DNA of 64,000 nucleotides from Flavobacterium sp. Root420 (lineage in GTDB: Bacteria > Bacteroidota > Bacteroidia > Flavobacteriales > Flavobacteriaceae): assembly GCF_001427905.1 (NCBI RefSeq), contig NZ_LMEF01000001.1, positions 124,394 through 188,393 on the forward strand. The letters are read 5' to 3'. The position numbers were made by a program, and so were the translations under genes. Under the pieces are notes generated by a model. It saw nothing but the letters and a program-made list of their open reading frames with translations. It did no database searches and had not been told where the DNA came from. This document shows positions 29,377 through 38,396 of this stretch, piece by piece. Each line of letters starts with the position of its first letter. Within the stretch, counting starts at the first letter, position 1.

Positions 29377-31638
29377 TCAATTAACAGCAATTGGTGCTGC
29401 CAAACAACTTTCCGGAATATCAAAAGCATTTACTAATGCAACGGCATCGGGACGAATATCCCAACAAAGCTGGTTGACCATTTTACGGATTGCTTTGGTT
29501 TTCACCGCTTCCATATAACCATCTTCAAGATACCAGCCTTTGTTTTTTTCTAATTGCGAAAGTGCATATAGCTGATTCAGTTTGGTCAAAATTTCTTTTG
29601 ATTTTTCATCCTGAACTGTTTTAATCGCCGCCTGAAATTGTTCTAAAACTATTCGTTCCAGATATGCCTGTGCGACATCGATCATTTGGTGTTGAACCAC
29701 ATTAAAAGCATCATAAGGTTCTAAACCTCCATCAACTAATTTTTTAATACGTTGCGCTGTAGAGGCTAAAATTGTTTTTTCTCTGTGGATAAAAGCCTGT
29801 AAATGAAATTGATCGTCTAGTAAATGTTCATCATCAGTTCTGCGGGTTGCTATCGGATTTTTTTCGGTAATAGCCACTTTTGCATTTTCATATACATAAT
29901 TGATGATTCCTAACGAACCCATTTCACCAAACGCTTTTCTGAATTCTGATAAACGATTTTTGGCTACCAATTGCATCAAAACGGTATTATCACCTTCAAA
30001 AGTGGTATAAATTTCAGTGTCATTTTTTAAATCATCAATTCGGTTTTCAGATAAATATCCTTTTCCGCCACAGGCTTCACGACATTCCTGCAAAATATCT
30101 CTTGTACTCCAAGTAGAATAAGATTTCATTCCGGCTGCCAAAGCTTCGATTTCCTGCATTTCATCTTCGGTTCTATTCAAAAATCTACTGGTCAGATATT
30201 GTAATGCAAAATGAACCGCATATGTTTTTGCCAATGCTGGAAGCAGTCTTCGCTGATGCATTCTGTAATTTAAAATCGGAACTTCTGATCCTCCTTCGGG
30301 ACCAAATTGCCTTCTTTGATCACTATAACGAATGGCAATTGTCAATCCTGATTTGGCTGCTGCCAGAGCGGAACGCGGAATCCCGATTCGGCCTCCAACC
30401 AAAGTCCCAAGCATGGTAAAGAATCTTCTGTTATCACTTGGAATCGGACTTTCGAATTCTCCTTTATCATTTACAGAAGCAAAACGATCCAGCATATTTC
30501 CTTTCGGAATAACAACATTATCAAACGAAATTGTTCCGTTATCAACGCCATTTAGCCCCATTTTATGTCCACAATCGCCAATGGTAATGCCGTTTAACAC
30601 ATTTCCGTTTGTATCGCGTAACGGAACTACGAAAGCATTTACACCATAATCATGATCATCAATTATTAATTTAGCGAAAACGGTTGCCATTTGTCCGTGA
30701 ACTGCGGCGTTTCCAATATATTCTTTTTGGGCATTTTTATTGGGCGTATGAATCGTAAAAGTTTGCTCGTTATGATTGTACGTTGCAGTAGTTTCTAACC
30801 CTTTTACGTTGGAACCATGATGTGTTTCGGTCATCGCAAAACAACCCGGAATTTTCAGCGAGCCAATATCTTTTAAGTATTTAGCATAATGTTTTTCAGT
30901 TCCAAGTGATTGTACACTCATTCCCCAAAGACCAAACTGAACACCAAATTTTATCACCAAACTTAAATCGTGATAACTTAAGGTTTCCATAATCGCAAAA
31001 TAATCGGCTATGTTTTCTCCTCCACCATATTGTTTTGGATACGCCATATTTCCGAGATTTTCATCGGCTAAAATTTTACACCAATTATACACCGTTTGGC
31101 GGTACACATTAATGTCTGTTGAAGTTTCATAAGCGAATTCAGGTCTTGAAATTACCGATTTTACTCTTTTGATAATTGCAGCTTCTTTTCCATCCAAAAG
31201 TTCGGTTATTTTCTGAATATCAAAATTAGAAATCGTTTGAGAATTGGCTGTAAAAGAATCTGCTTTGGTTTTAAAGTTCTGAATTACTTCCTCACCTAAA
31301 ATTCCAAGATCATTTTCAAGTTTTATAAACTCAGGTTTTACCGTCGAAATATCTACATCTTTTTCAGAAAGTGCGACGGCAATATCAAAAATAGATTTTA
31401 TGGAAGATTTATCCTGAATACTTTTCTCTATATCCGCTTTCCATTGTGTGAGTTCATTTCGTGAAGGCGGATTTGAAATGTCAACTTTAGAAAGCAACTG
31501 CTGTTTTTCTTCGGGCGAAAGCCAAGTCAAATCATTTATAAACTGTTGAATAGTTGCAAACTCTTTTTGAGTCAGCAAATCATCAGACCATACTAAATAA
31601 AACAACGGTAAAAAGGCTTGAAGTTTGGTATTTTTCAT
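29377..31638 (-). CDS. Acyl-CoA oxidase/dehydrogenase-like flavoenzyme with N-terminal extension
   Basis: 753 residues, longer than the usual 380-600. Residues 1-140 are a helical extension (FLPLFYLVWSDDLLTQKEFA, LTWLSPEEKQQLLSK) resembling TerB-type acidic helices. The core then resembles acyl-CoA oxidases: GCFAMTETHHGSNVKGLETT with the flavin-binding motif, PRSALAAAKSGLTIAIRYSDQRRQFG, CREACGGKGYLSENR, and EGDNTVLMQLVAKN with the catalytic-region Glu. It catalyses the first oxidation of acyl-CoA; electrons may go to oxygen or an electron-transfer protein. Large enzymes like this are common in Bacteroidota. No other beta-oxidation genes are adjacent. Confidence 0.9.
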   Translation of the reverse strand: MKNTKLQAFLPLFYLVWSDDLLTQKEFATIQQFINDLTWLSPEEKQQLLSKVDISNPPSRNELTQWKADIEKSIQDKSSIKSIFDIAVALSEKDVDISTVKPEFIKLENDLGILGEEVIQNFKTKADSFTANSQTISNFDIQKITELLDGKEAAIIKRVKSVISRPEFAYETSTDINVYRQTVYNWCKILADENLGNMAYPKQYGGGENIADYFAIMETLSYHDLSLVIKFGVQFGLWGMSVQSLGTEKHYAKYLKDIGSLKIPGCFAMTETHHGSNVKGLETTATYNHNEQTFTIHTPNKNAQKEYIGNAAVHGQMATVFAKLIIDDHDYGVNAFVVPLRDTNGNVLNGITIGDCGHKMGLNGVDNGTISFDNVVIPKGNMLDRFASVNDKGEFESPIPSDNRRFFTMLGTLVGGRIGIPRSALAAAKSGLTIAIRYSDQRRQFGPEGGSEVPILNYRMHQRRLLPALAKTYAVHFALQYLTSRFLNRTEDEMQEIEALAAGMKSYSTWSTRDILQECREACGGKGYLSENRIDDLKNDTEIYTTFEGDNTVLMQLVAKNRLSEFRKAFGEMGSLGIINYVYENAKVAITEKNPIATRRTDDEHLLDDQFHLQAFIHREKTILASTAQRIKKLVDGGLEPYDAFNVVQHQMIDVAQAYLERIVLEQFQAAIKTVQDEKSKEILTKLNQLYALSQLEKNKGWYLEDGYMEAVKTKAIRKMVNQLCWDIRPDAVALVNAFDIPESCLAAPIAVN

Positions 31639-31675
31639 AAAATATAGAATCGATTTAGAAATAGAATTAAAAAAA

Positions 31676-31755
31676 TGTTGCCACGAATTTCAGTAATTTT
31701 CACGAATTAATTAATTTTAAAAATTCAAATTATTCGTGAAATTCCTGGCAATTTG
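31676..31755. repeat. Palindrome of GCCACGAATT/ATTCGTG words
   Basis: TTGCCACGAATTTC and TCACGAATTAATT on the left pair loosely with AATTATTCGTGAAATTCC and GGCAA on the right. Built in the same manner as family E at 6697 and 57587 but with a different core word. Confidence 0.55.
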
Positions 31756-31776
31756 CTTCCTATTTTACCAAATAAA

Positions 31777-31808
31777 AAAGCAGGAATGAAAATACTCATT
31801 CCTGCTTT
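31777..31808 (-). terminator. Terminator of the EamA transporter gene
   Basis: AAAGCAGGAATGA (31777-31789) and its exact complement (31796-31808) form a 13-bp stem. On the reverse strand it is followed by TTTATTT. It lies 61 bases after the stop. Confidence 0.85.
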
Positions 31809-31869
31809 AACATCCTGTTAAGATTCTGGTAATTTATTTTTAAACCAATAAAAAGTATGTCAATTACAT

Positions 31870-32787
31870 TTAAATAGAATCTTTAGACGACAGGATATAT
31901 TTTTGTTTTAATGCAAAAAGATGATGCGAATTAAAAACGATAACTGCTATAAAAATGATACTGTAAGCTGCGATTTGTAAAGCGCTAATTTTTTCGTGAT
32001 AAACAAAGTTTGCCAAACAAAAAGCAATCATCGGATTGATATTTAAAAGCATTCCAACAGTTGATGAATTGATGCCTGAAAGTGCATAAAGATTCAGGAA
32101 CAAAGGAAATATTGTAAACAAAACCGCAATGGTTTCAATACAGAAATAAAACTTAAATTCGGTTGGAACTGGCCCACTGTATACCGGATAAAACGGCAAT
32201 AAAAATAAGGCTGCCAATGTAATATGAAAAGTTAAAATAATAAACTTATCAAAACCTTTATTCACACGCTGACTTACTAAATAACAAGCATAAGTAAAAC
32301 CAATAATAATACTGAAAAACATATCCATGATTGCTGTATAAGACAATAACAAACAACCGGAAACACTCAAACCAACAGAAATCCACTGTGTTTTACTCAA
32401 TTTTTCTTTTAAAATGAAGTAAGCCAATAAAGTGGTCAAAATAGGACAAACCAAATACGCCAGCGAGGTTGCTTTTACACTAATATGATTCATCACATAA
32501 ATAAAGGTGAACCAGTTTAGCATTAGAAAAACACTTCCGCCAATATTCAATAAAATCGCTTTTCGCTTCTCTGAAGTAGATAACGCTTTGAAAATGGAAA
32601 CTGTTTCTGCAACTTTTTTTCTCTTAAAAGCAAAAACAATAAGCAACATCAAAATACTGCAACTAAATACGCGGTAAAATAAAATATCTAAAGATGGATA
32701 TTCATGAATTGGCTTTAGAGCCAGACTAAAAAATCCCCAGATTGCAAAACAAGTTATGGCTGCTATATAATATTTGGTTGTTTTCAT
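31870..32787 (-). CDS. EamA-family transporter (RarD-like)
   Basis: 305 residues with ten predicted membrane helices in two EamA repeats. The opening YYIAAITCFAIWGFFSLALK and the SLDILFYRVF motif resemble RarD proteins. The end of the first repeat reads YLVCPILTTLLAYFILKEKL, and that of the second MLLNINPMIAFCLANFVYHEKI. These are inner-membrane exporters of amino acids or other metabolites. The gene is divergent from a MocR-type regulator (100-base gap), a common arrangement in which the regulator controls the transporter, perhaps in response to an amino acid or pyridoxal derivative. Substrate unknown. Confidence 0.92.
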   Translation of the reverse strand: MKTTKYYIAAITCFAIWGFFSLALKPIHEYPSLDILFYRVFSCSILMLLIVFAFKRKKVAETVSIFKALSTSEKRKAILLNIGGSVFLMLNWFTFIYVMNHISVKATSLAYLVCPILTTLLAYFILKEKLSKTQWISVGLSVSGCLLLSYTAIMDMFFSIIIGFTYACYLVSQRVNKGFDKFIILTFHITLAALFLLPFYPVYSGPVPTEFKFYFCIETIAVLFTIFPLFLNLYALSGINSSTVGMLLNINPMIAFCLANFVYHEKISALQIAAYSIIFIAVIVFNSHHLFALKQKYILSSKDSI

Positions 32788-32887
32788 TGAATCTTTTTTT
32801 GATTGATTTCTGATAAAGCAAATTTCTTAAAAATAAAACAGCAATACAGATACAGTTTTTGTAAATTGCACCATAACAGTTTTTTTT

Positions 32888-34306
32888 ATGAAAAATTCAA
32901 ATTACTTATATCAGCAGTTTGCTGACCGAATCGAAAAGCAAATAAAGTCAGGTGTTTTGAATGTTGGTGATAAACTTCCTTCAATACGTGAAGTATGTGC
33001 CGAAACGGGATACAGCATGAGCACAGTAAGCAAAGCTTATTATGAGGTGGAGAGCAGATCATTGATTGAATCAAGACCACAATCCGGTTATTATGTAAGT
33101 AATACGTCGGCAAGGATTATTACTGAACCTTCGCCAAGCAGTCCTGTTTTAAAATGCGTGAATATTGATCGTGAAGATTTAATTGATCAGGTTTATGGTA
33201 ATATGACAGATCAAAATATCACTATGCTTTCTATGGGCTTTCCGTCAAATGAACTTCTTCCTATTGCCAAATTAAACAAAGGAATTATTCAGGCGACACG
33301 TCAGCTTCCAAATAGCGGGACAAGTTACGAACAGGTGCAGGGAAATATTAATTTGAGAAAGGAAATTGCACGTTGGTCTTTTACATGGGGCGGTTCATTA
33401 ACCGAAAATGATATTATTACAATGCCGGGCTGTACGAGTGCTATTTCGCATTGTTTGATGACTTTGACCAAACCCGGAGATACTATTATTACAGAAAGCC
33501 CAGCGTATTTTGGAATTTTGCAATTGGCAAAATCATTAGGTTTGTATATAATGGAATTGCCCACAAATATGACTACAGGAATTGAACTGGAGGCTTTAAA
33601 AAAAGCACTTGCTACAAAAAAGATAAAGCTTTGTTTGCTGATGAGTAATTTTAGTAATCCGTCCGGAAGCATGATGCCTGTTGAACATAAAAAAGAAGTG
33701 GTTAAATTGATGGAGTTTTACAATGTTCCGTTAATTGAAGACGATATTCACGGCGATTTATATTTTGGCTCCAGCCGGCCAACTAATTGCAAAACGTATG
33801 ACGAAAGCGGCATAGTGCTTTGTTGCAGCTCCGTATCTAAAACTCTTGCTCCGGGTTATCGCGTGGGCTGGGTTTCGCCGGGGAAATTTAAAAAACAAAT
33901 ATTGCGTAATAAAATTTACCATACACTCTCCTCACCTACTATTACACATGAAGTTGTGGGTGATTTTCTTAAAAATGGACGTTATGAAAACCATCTTAGA
34001 AAAATTCGCCAAATTCTCAACCATAACTGCAATAATTATATTAATACAGTTTTAGAATCTTTTCCGACAGGAACAAAAGTAAGTCAGCCACAAGGCGGTT
34101 TTTTTCTTTGGATAGAACTGGATAAAAATATTGATACAGTTGCTTTTTATCATCTGGCAATGAAACACAATATCAGTATTGCGCCAGGTCGAATTTTCTC
34201 ATTTCAGGATCAATTCTCCAATTGCATGCGCTTGAGTTTTGGTTTGCCCTGGAGCAATGAACTGCGGGAATCCATCAAAACTTTAGGAAGACTATTGCAT
34301 TCTTAA
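32888..34306 (+). CDS. MocR-type regulator (GntR DNA-binding domain plus PLP aminotransferase domain)
   Basis: 472 residues. Residues 1-75 are a GntR winged helix: YQQFADRIEKQIKSGVLNVG, LPSIREVCAETGYSMSTVSK, RSLIESRPQSGYYV. Residues 100-470 are a fold-type I aminotransferase domain: GCTSAISHCLMTLTKPGD, LLMSNFSNPSGSMMP, EDDIHGDLYF (Asp for the PLP pyridine), and CCSSVSKTLAPGYRVGW with the PLP-binding Lys. MocR proteins use PLP or its aldimines as signals. The divergent EamA transporter is the likely target; the shared gap has ACAG-type direct words (ACAGCAATACAGATACAG). Confidence 0.95.
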   Translation: MKNSNYLYQQFADRIEKQIKSGVLNVGDKLPSIREVCAETGYSMSTVSKAYYEVESRSLIESRPQSGYYVSNTSARIITEPSPSSPVLKCVNIDREDLIDQVYGNMTDQNITMLSMGFPSNELLPIAKLNKGIIQATRQLPNSGTSYEQVQGNINLRKEIARWSFTWGGSLTENDIITMPGCTSAISHCLMTLTKPGDTIITESPAYFGILQLAKSLGLYIMELPTNMTTGIELEALKKALATKKIKLCLLMSNFSNPSGSMMPVEHKKEVVKLMEFYNVPLIEDDIHGDLYFGSSRPTNCKTYDESGIVLCCSSVSKTLAPGYRVGWVSPGKFKKQILRNKIYHTLSSPTITHEVVGDFLKNGRYENHLRKIRQILNHNCNNYINTVLESFPTGTKVSQPQGGFFLWIELDKNIDTVAFYHLAMKHNISIAPGRIFSFQDQFSNCMRLSFGLPWSNELRESIKTLGRLLHS

Positions 34307-34313
34307 AAATAAA

Positions 34314-34341
34314 AACCAGACAACAATTACGCTGTCTGGTT
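34314..34341 (-). terminator. Terminator of the bestrophin gene
   Basis: AACCAGACA (34314-34322) pairs with TGTCTGGTT (34333-34341). The T-rich run (TTTTATTTTT) follows on the reverse strand, so it serves the leftward bestrophin gene, although it also lies eight bases after the MocR stop. Confidence 0.75.
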
Positions 34342-34367
34342 GCAACTAATCTAACTCCAACATTTAA

Positions 34368-35315
34368 TTACAAAACAAAATAAGCATCTTCTGTCGCTTT
34401 TTTTGTTTCAGGCTTAAGATCAAATTCTTTAATGATGTCAAATTCACTTTGATATTCATTAAGCATTTGCATTATATTTTTTTCAATTGTATTGGCAATA
34501 GCAGTAACAGGTGTATCAGTTGGTCGGTTTTCAAACGGATCCTGTAAGTGAATTGCCATTCTTTCAATTAAAAAGAAAGCCGCGGCAATTGCTGTAATCA
34601 ACGGGATAGCAAACCAGCTCAAAACACTAGTCAGTCCAAACGGCAACAATAAAATAAACAAACACAATGTTAATCTGATATACATGCTGTATGTTGTTGG
34701 GAAAATGGTATTTTTAATTCTTTCACATTTACCCATATGATCACATAATCTTGATAAAGTATTATCAATTTCTACCTGCTGATACATATTAATGCTTTTG
34801 TCATTTTTAGCATTTCTAAGATCTCGTGCGTGCAGCATTAAAATCGCATTTGGAATATTTTGATGGTTTTTAATAAATTTCATTTCTTCATCACTAACCA
34901 AACCTTTAAGCGGTTTTATAGCATCTTTATTTCGAAGTGCCTGACCTAAACTATAACACCATGCAATTTGCCTTTTTGCAAAATTTTCTTTGAATTCACT
35001 TGCTTCGACAGAAAAATCAGGATCTTTATAAAATGTCAGTACCTGACGGATTAAGGTTCTGGAATCGTTTACAATTGCACCCCACACAATACGGGCTTCC
35101 CACCATCTGTCATAGGCTTGATTTGATTTAAAAGCTAATAATAAGGATATAATGGTTCCAATCATTGTTGGAATTGCAATTGGAATATCTACTGGAAGGT
35201 TTATAAAATAGTAATGAAAAATCTCAAACAAAATAGTGTAAGTCATTACCAGTGCCAACTCTACTTTAATTTTCCCGAGAACGTACCTCATTGGAATTCT
35301 TTTCTTTAATAACAT
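34368..35315 (-). CDS. Bestrophin-family channel (UPF0187)
   Basis: 315 residues. Features of prokaryotic bestrophins: VDIPIAIPTMIGTIISLLLAFKSNQAYDRWWEAR (N-terminal helices and the S..NQAYDRWWE motif), a long helical cytosolic part with RQIAWCYSLGQALR, and FLILLLPFGLTSVLSWFAIP followed by an AIAAAFFLIERMAIHLQDPF helix and a QDPFENRPTDTP-like motif. The pentameric membrane channel passes monovalent ions. It lies 47 bases downstream of the Usp-like gene on the same strand, so the two may form one unit in ion or stress adaptation. Confidence 0.93.
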   Translation of the reverse strand: MLLKKRIPMRYVLGKIKVELALVMTYTILFEIFHYYFINLPVDIPIAIPTMIGTIISLLLAFKSNQAYDRWWEARIVWGAIVNDSRTLIRQVLTFYKDPDFSVEASEFKENFAKRQIAWCYSLGQALRNKDAIKPLKGLVSDEEMKFIKNHQNIPNAILMLHARDLRNAKNDKSINMYQQVEIDNTLSRLCDHMGKCERIKNTIFPTTYSMYIRLTLCLFILLLPFGLTSVLSWFAIPLITAIAAAFFLIERMAIHLQDPFENRPTDTPVTAIANTIEKNIMQMLNEYQSEFDIIKEFDLKPETKKATEDAYFVL

Positions 35316-35362
35316 ATTTTCGGCTTTTAATTAAATTTGTATTTGTTTTGAAGTGATATAGC

Positions 35363-36085
35363 TTACGCTAATTCTTCATATAGCGATAAAACAGGAAGTC
35401 CTAATCTGTCGTTGCTATTTTCTTTTTTATTTTTTTTGAATTTGATTTTTTCGCTTTTACGTGTTTCCACTAACAAATCGATGTCGTATTTTGTAATAGC
35501 TTCTGATAAATAAGGTGCGAATGCTTCGTAGTTATCATCAAAATTTGAAGTCTGGCTTACGATCTCAAATGAAAAATTTTCACTTAAATACTGCTGAATA
35601 TCTTTAACATGCATATTCCCTTTAGCATTCTCGATATAAAGTGCTTTATTAAAATCTTCTTTAAATTGCTCGTTTCCTAAATGTAAAATCGGACATTTTT
35701 GATTTCCGGCCAATTGCATCAAATATTGATGAACTCTTTTTGTTTCTTGTTTATAAGATTGCGTCAGAACAATCAATTTCACATCAAAAGCTTCAATGAT
35801 TCCTTTAAATATTGGAGCTGAAAGTCCGTATTGATTGTGAATTTTAATTTTGCAGTTTGCAGTATGTTCTATAATATATCTGCACGTTTCAAGAACTACT
35901 TCCTGACTTGAAGTTAGACTAACTCTCATTTCGCGCAAAAATTGTGAAGATGAAAAAGTATCAGGAGTATCTGAAACCATCATTAAAATAATCTCGCAAT
36001 TGGTATTTCTTGCCTGATTAATAGCCGATTTTACAGCGCTGATCGTATCTTCTTCCAAAGTCGTTGGTATAAGGAAATTTTTCAT
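35363..36085 (-). CDS. UspA-like protein, divergent
   Basis: 240 residues. The start (KNFLIPTTLEEDTISAVKSA, then NTNCEIILMMVSDTPD) has the universal stress protein layout: beta strand, helix, strand. KLIVLTQSYKQETKRV resembles the second half. The canonical ATP-binding GxxGxxxxG is not visible, so it is probably a non-nucleotide-binding member or a two-domain remnant. A 9-bp inverted repeat (TATGTATAA and complement, 36085-36111) overlaps the start codon and may be a regulator site. It precedes the bestrophin gene by 47 bases. Family assignment moderate; function unknown. Confidence 0.65.
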   Translation of the reverse strand: MKNFLIPTTLEEDTISAVKSAINQARNTNCEIILMMVSDTPDTFSSSQFLREMRVSLTSSQEVVLETCRYIIEHTANCKIKIHNQYGLSAPIFKGIIEAFDVKLIVLTQSYKQETKRVHQYLMQLAGNQKCPILHLGNEQFKEDFNKALYIENAKGNMHVKDIQQYLSENFSFEIVSQTSNFDDNYEAFAPYLSEAITKYDIDLLVETRKSEKIKFKKNKKENSNDRLGLPVLSLYEELA

Positions 36086-36111
36086 ATGTATAATTGTTTA
36101 GTTTATACATA
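36085..36111. promoter_or_regulatory. Inverted repeat at the Usp-like gene start
   Basis: TATGTATAA (36085-36093) and TTATACATA (36103-36111) are exact complements with a nine-base spacer, overlapping the ATG. Candidate operator or leader stem. Confidence 0.4.
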
Positions 36112-36162
36112 CAAAATAACTCTTCGTAAATTAGAGGGATCTTAAAGTAAAATTAGAATTTC

Positions 36163-37566
36163 CTAAGATTCAACATTAGAAATTCTAATGTTGGCTTTTT
36201 TAGCGATCTCCTTCTTAAAAATGATCGTCACAATAGTTCCTTTGTTTTGTTCTGATTGCACCTGTATTTCACCATCGTGCATTCGAATAATTTTAGAGGC
36301 CAAAGGAAGCCCTAAACCATAACCAATATATTTGGCTGCAATTTTCCCTCTGAAGAAAGGTTCATATAAATGCGGAATATCTTCTGGCGGAATTCCGATT
36401 CCGATATCATTAATAGCTATTTTAATCCAGTCTTTATTAGCAGATAGCCTTACAAATACTTCATTATTATCAGAATATTTAACTCCGTTTGTAATGATAT
36501 TATTGATTGCTAATTCTAAAAGCGGTTTGTTGCACGGAATTAAAAACAAATTAGAATCTTTTGGAGCAAAATTAAGTTTGATGCTAACACGATTGTCCGG
36601 ATAAATTTTATCCAAATCCGATTTTACGTCCATTAATAATTCATCAATTCTGGCAATATCGAGAACTTGTTTTTTTCCATCATAACCGGTTTGAGTCAAT
36701 TTTAATAAACTCTCAGTTAAATTTCCTAATCTTGAAGCCTGACTGTAAATATTTTCTAAGGATTGAATGTATTCTGAAACTTCCCTTTCTTTCAAAAGCA
36801 TAATTTCAGACTCCGCAATAATCGTTGTAATTGGTGTTTTTAATTCATGTGAAGCGTTATTGATAAAATTAGCCTGAATTTCAAACGACGTTTCTAATCG
36901 GTCCAACATGTCATTAAAAGTATGCGTAAGATCTGAAATCTCGTCAGAATTCTTAACATTCGGTAATCTGTTATGAAGATTAGAAGCACTTATTCTGTTC
37001 ACTTCTTTAGTAATTCTCGCCACAGGATTAATAACTCTTTTAGCGAGAAAGCGACCTAAAAAGAAGGCCAAAATCACAAATCCGATTCCGCCAAAAAGCA
37101 ATATTTTTACAATATATATTGTTGTTGTTTTTCCTCTACGGTCGCGGGCACCCACAATTACAATATATTTTTGATTGTTTTCTGTAAAAACCTGACCTAA
37201 GTAATACTTGCTGTTAACTTCAAAATAATCCTTTCCGGTTTCCAGAATGTTCGAGTAAAACTGGTTGGGTAAATTTAATTTAGTATTATACTCAAAACTG
37301 TTAGCGCTGTTTATCTTAAGAACATACTCTTCTTCCTCAATAAGTTCTTCCAGTCCATTTTTTTTAAGATTACTATAGTATTTTTTCTTTTCAGGATCAT
37401 TTTGAAAATGAATTGAAGCCACAATTTTAGCTCTGTCTTCTAAACGTTTTAAAAAATGATATCTATTATTTTCGCGAAACAATACAAAAACTAAAACACA
37501 TAATAAAAGTGTACTAAAGGTAGAAAGGGCAACATAAGTAAAAGTGATTTTTTTTCTTATATCCAT
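36163..37566 (-). CDS. Sensor histidine kinase
   Basis: 467 residues from the ATG at 37566, one base after the stop of the response regulator; an upstream Met at 37584 would overlap it. Domains: first membrane helix (YVALSTFSTLLLCVLVFVLF), periplasmic sensor (about 35-155), second helix (ILLFGGIGFVILAFFLG), HAMP (INPVARITKEVNRISA), HisKA with FINNASHELKTPITT (phosphorylated His about 240), and the ATPase domain with NNIITNGVKYS, DIGIGIPPEDIPHLYEPFF and GYGLGLPLA. The signal is unknown. It pairs with the adjacent OmpR-type regulator. Nearby bestrophin and Usp genes are candidate targets. Confidence 0.95.
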   Translation of the reverse strand: MDIRKKITFTYVALSTFSTLLLCVLVFVLFRENNRYHFLKRLEDRAKIVASIHFQNDPEKKKYYSNLKKNGLEELIEEEEYVLKINSANSFEYNTKLNLPNQFYSNILETGKDYFEVNSKYYLGQVFTENNQKYIVIVGARDRRGKTTTIYIVKILLFGGIGFVILAFFLGRFLAKRVINPVARITKEVNRISASNLHNRLPNVKNSDEISDLTHTFNDMLDRLETSFEIQANFINNASHELKTPITTIIAESEIMLLKEREVSEYIQSLENIYSQASRLGNLTESLLKLTQTGYDGKKQVLDIARIDELLMDVKSDLDKIYPDNRVSIKLNFAPKDSNLFLIPCNKPLLELAINNIITNGVKYSDNNEVFVRLSANKDWIKIAINDIGIGIPPEDIPHLYEPFFRGKIAAKYIGYGLGLPLASKIIRMHDGEIQVQSEQNKGTIVTIIFKKEIAKKANIRISNVES

Positions 37567-37567
37567 T

Positions 37568-38242
37568 TTATGGCTGTATAACATAACCTAACCCCTTCAT
37601 GGTATGAATCAGTTTGGTTGCAAAAGGTTTGTCTATTTTTTTTCTTAAATAATTGATGTAAACATCTACAACATTGGTATTCATATCAAAATTGATGTCC
37701 CAGACATTATCTAAAATCTGATCGCGGGATACGATTCTACCGTTATTTTTAGCTAAATAATAGAGTAGTTTAAACTCTTTAGCCGTTAAAAAAATCGATT
37801 CTCCGTTTCTTTTAACGGTTTTAGATTTGCTGTTTATTTCTAAATCGCTAATTATTATGGAATCCACTTTTTCAGTTTCCTGATTGGCTCTTCGGTACAA
37901 GGCATTAACTCTCGCATTGAGCTCACCAAATTTAAAGGGTTTTACCACATAATCATCTGCGCCGGCATTTAATCCTGTTACAATATTTTCTGAAGTTCCA
38001 AGTGCCGTCAAAAGCAAAACAGGAACAAAATTTTTACTGGCACGTAATCTTCTGCAAATTTCGATTCCGTTTATGTCAGGCAACATTACATCTAAAATTA
38101 CCACATCAAAAGTATAGTTTTCAATCATTTCTAAAGCCGTTTTACCATCAAGAGCAACGCTGACATCATTGTTGTTTTCAGCGAATCCTTTGCGTAAAAT
38201 GGACAATAGATTTGGTTCGTCTTCGACTATGAGTAACTTCAT
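37568..38242 (-). CDS. OmpR/PhoB-family response regulator
   Basis: 224 residues. The receiver domain has acidic residues in LIVEDEPNLLSIL, phospho-Asp in FDVVILDVMLPDI (about 51), Thr in VLLLTALGT, and Lys in VVKPFKFGELNARV. The winged-helix output domain has SKTVKRNGESIFLTAKEFKLL and TNVVDVYINYLRKKIDKPF. First gene of the two-component operon. A -7-like box TATTTTTG (38269-38262 on the reverse strand) sits 20 bases before the ATG, with a TTG about 25 bases further upstream, slightly beyond the usual spacing. Confidence 0.95.
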   Translation of the reverse strand: MKLLIVEDEPNLLSILRKGFAENNNDVSVALDGKTALEMIENYTFDVVILDVMLPDINGIEICRRLRASKNFVPVLLLTALGTSENIVTGLNAGADDYVVKPFKFGELNARVNALYRRANQETEKVDSIIISDLEINSKSKTVKRNGESIFLTAKEFKLLYYLAKNNGRIVSRDQILDNVWDINFDMNTNVVDVYINYLRKKIDKPFATKLIHTMKGLGYVIQP

Positions 38243-38396
38243 TTAATAGTGGTATTAGTAACAAAAATAACAATTGAGATTAAAATAGAAACCACAATAA
38301 TTTATAATTATGAATTAATTATGAAGAAATCAATTCTAAGGTGGCAAAAATGAGGTTCTGGTTATTAATAGATACAATAACAATGAAAATATTAAT

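Noticed and set aside
36171..36191. 21-bp palindrome AACATTAGAAATTCTAATGTT near the kinase end
   Set aside because: It lies within the coding end of the histidine kinase, has no T run, and can arise from the codons present.
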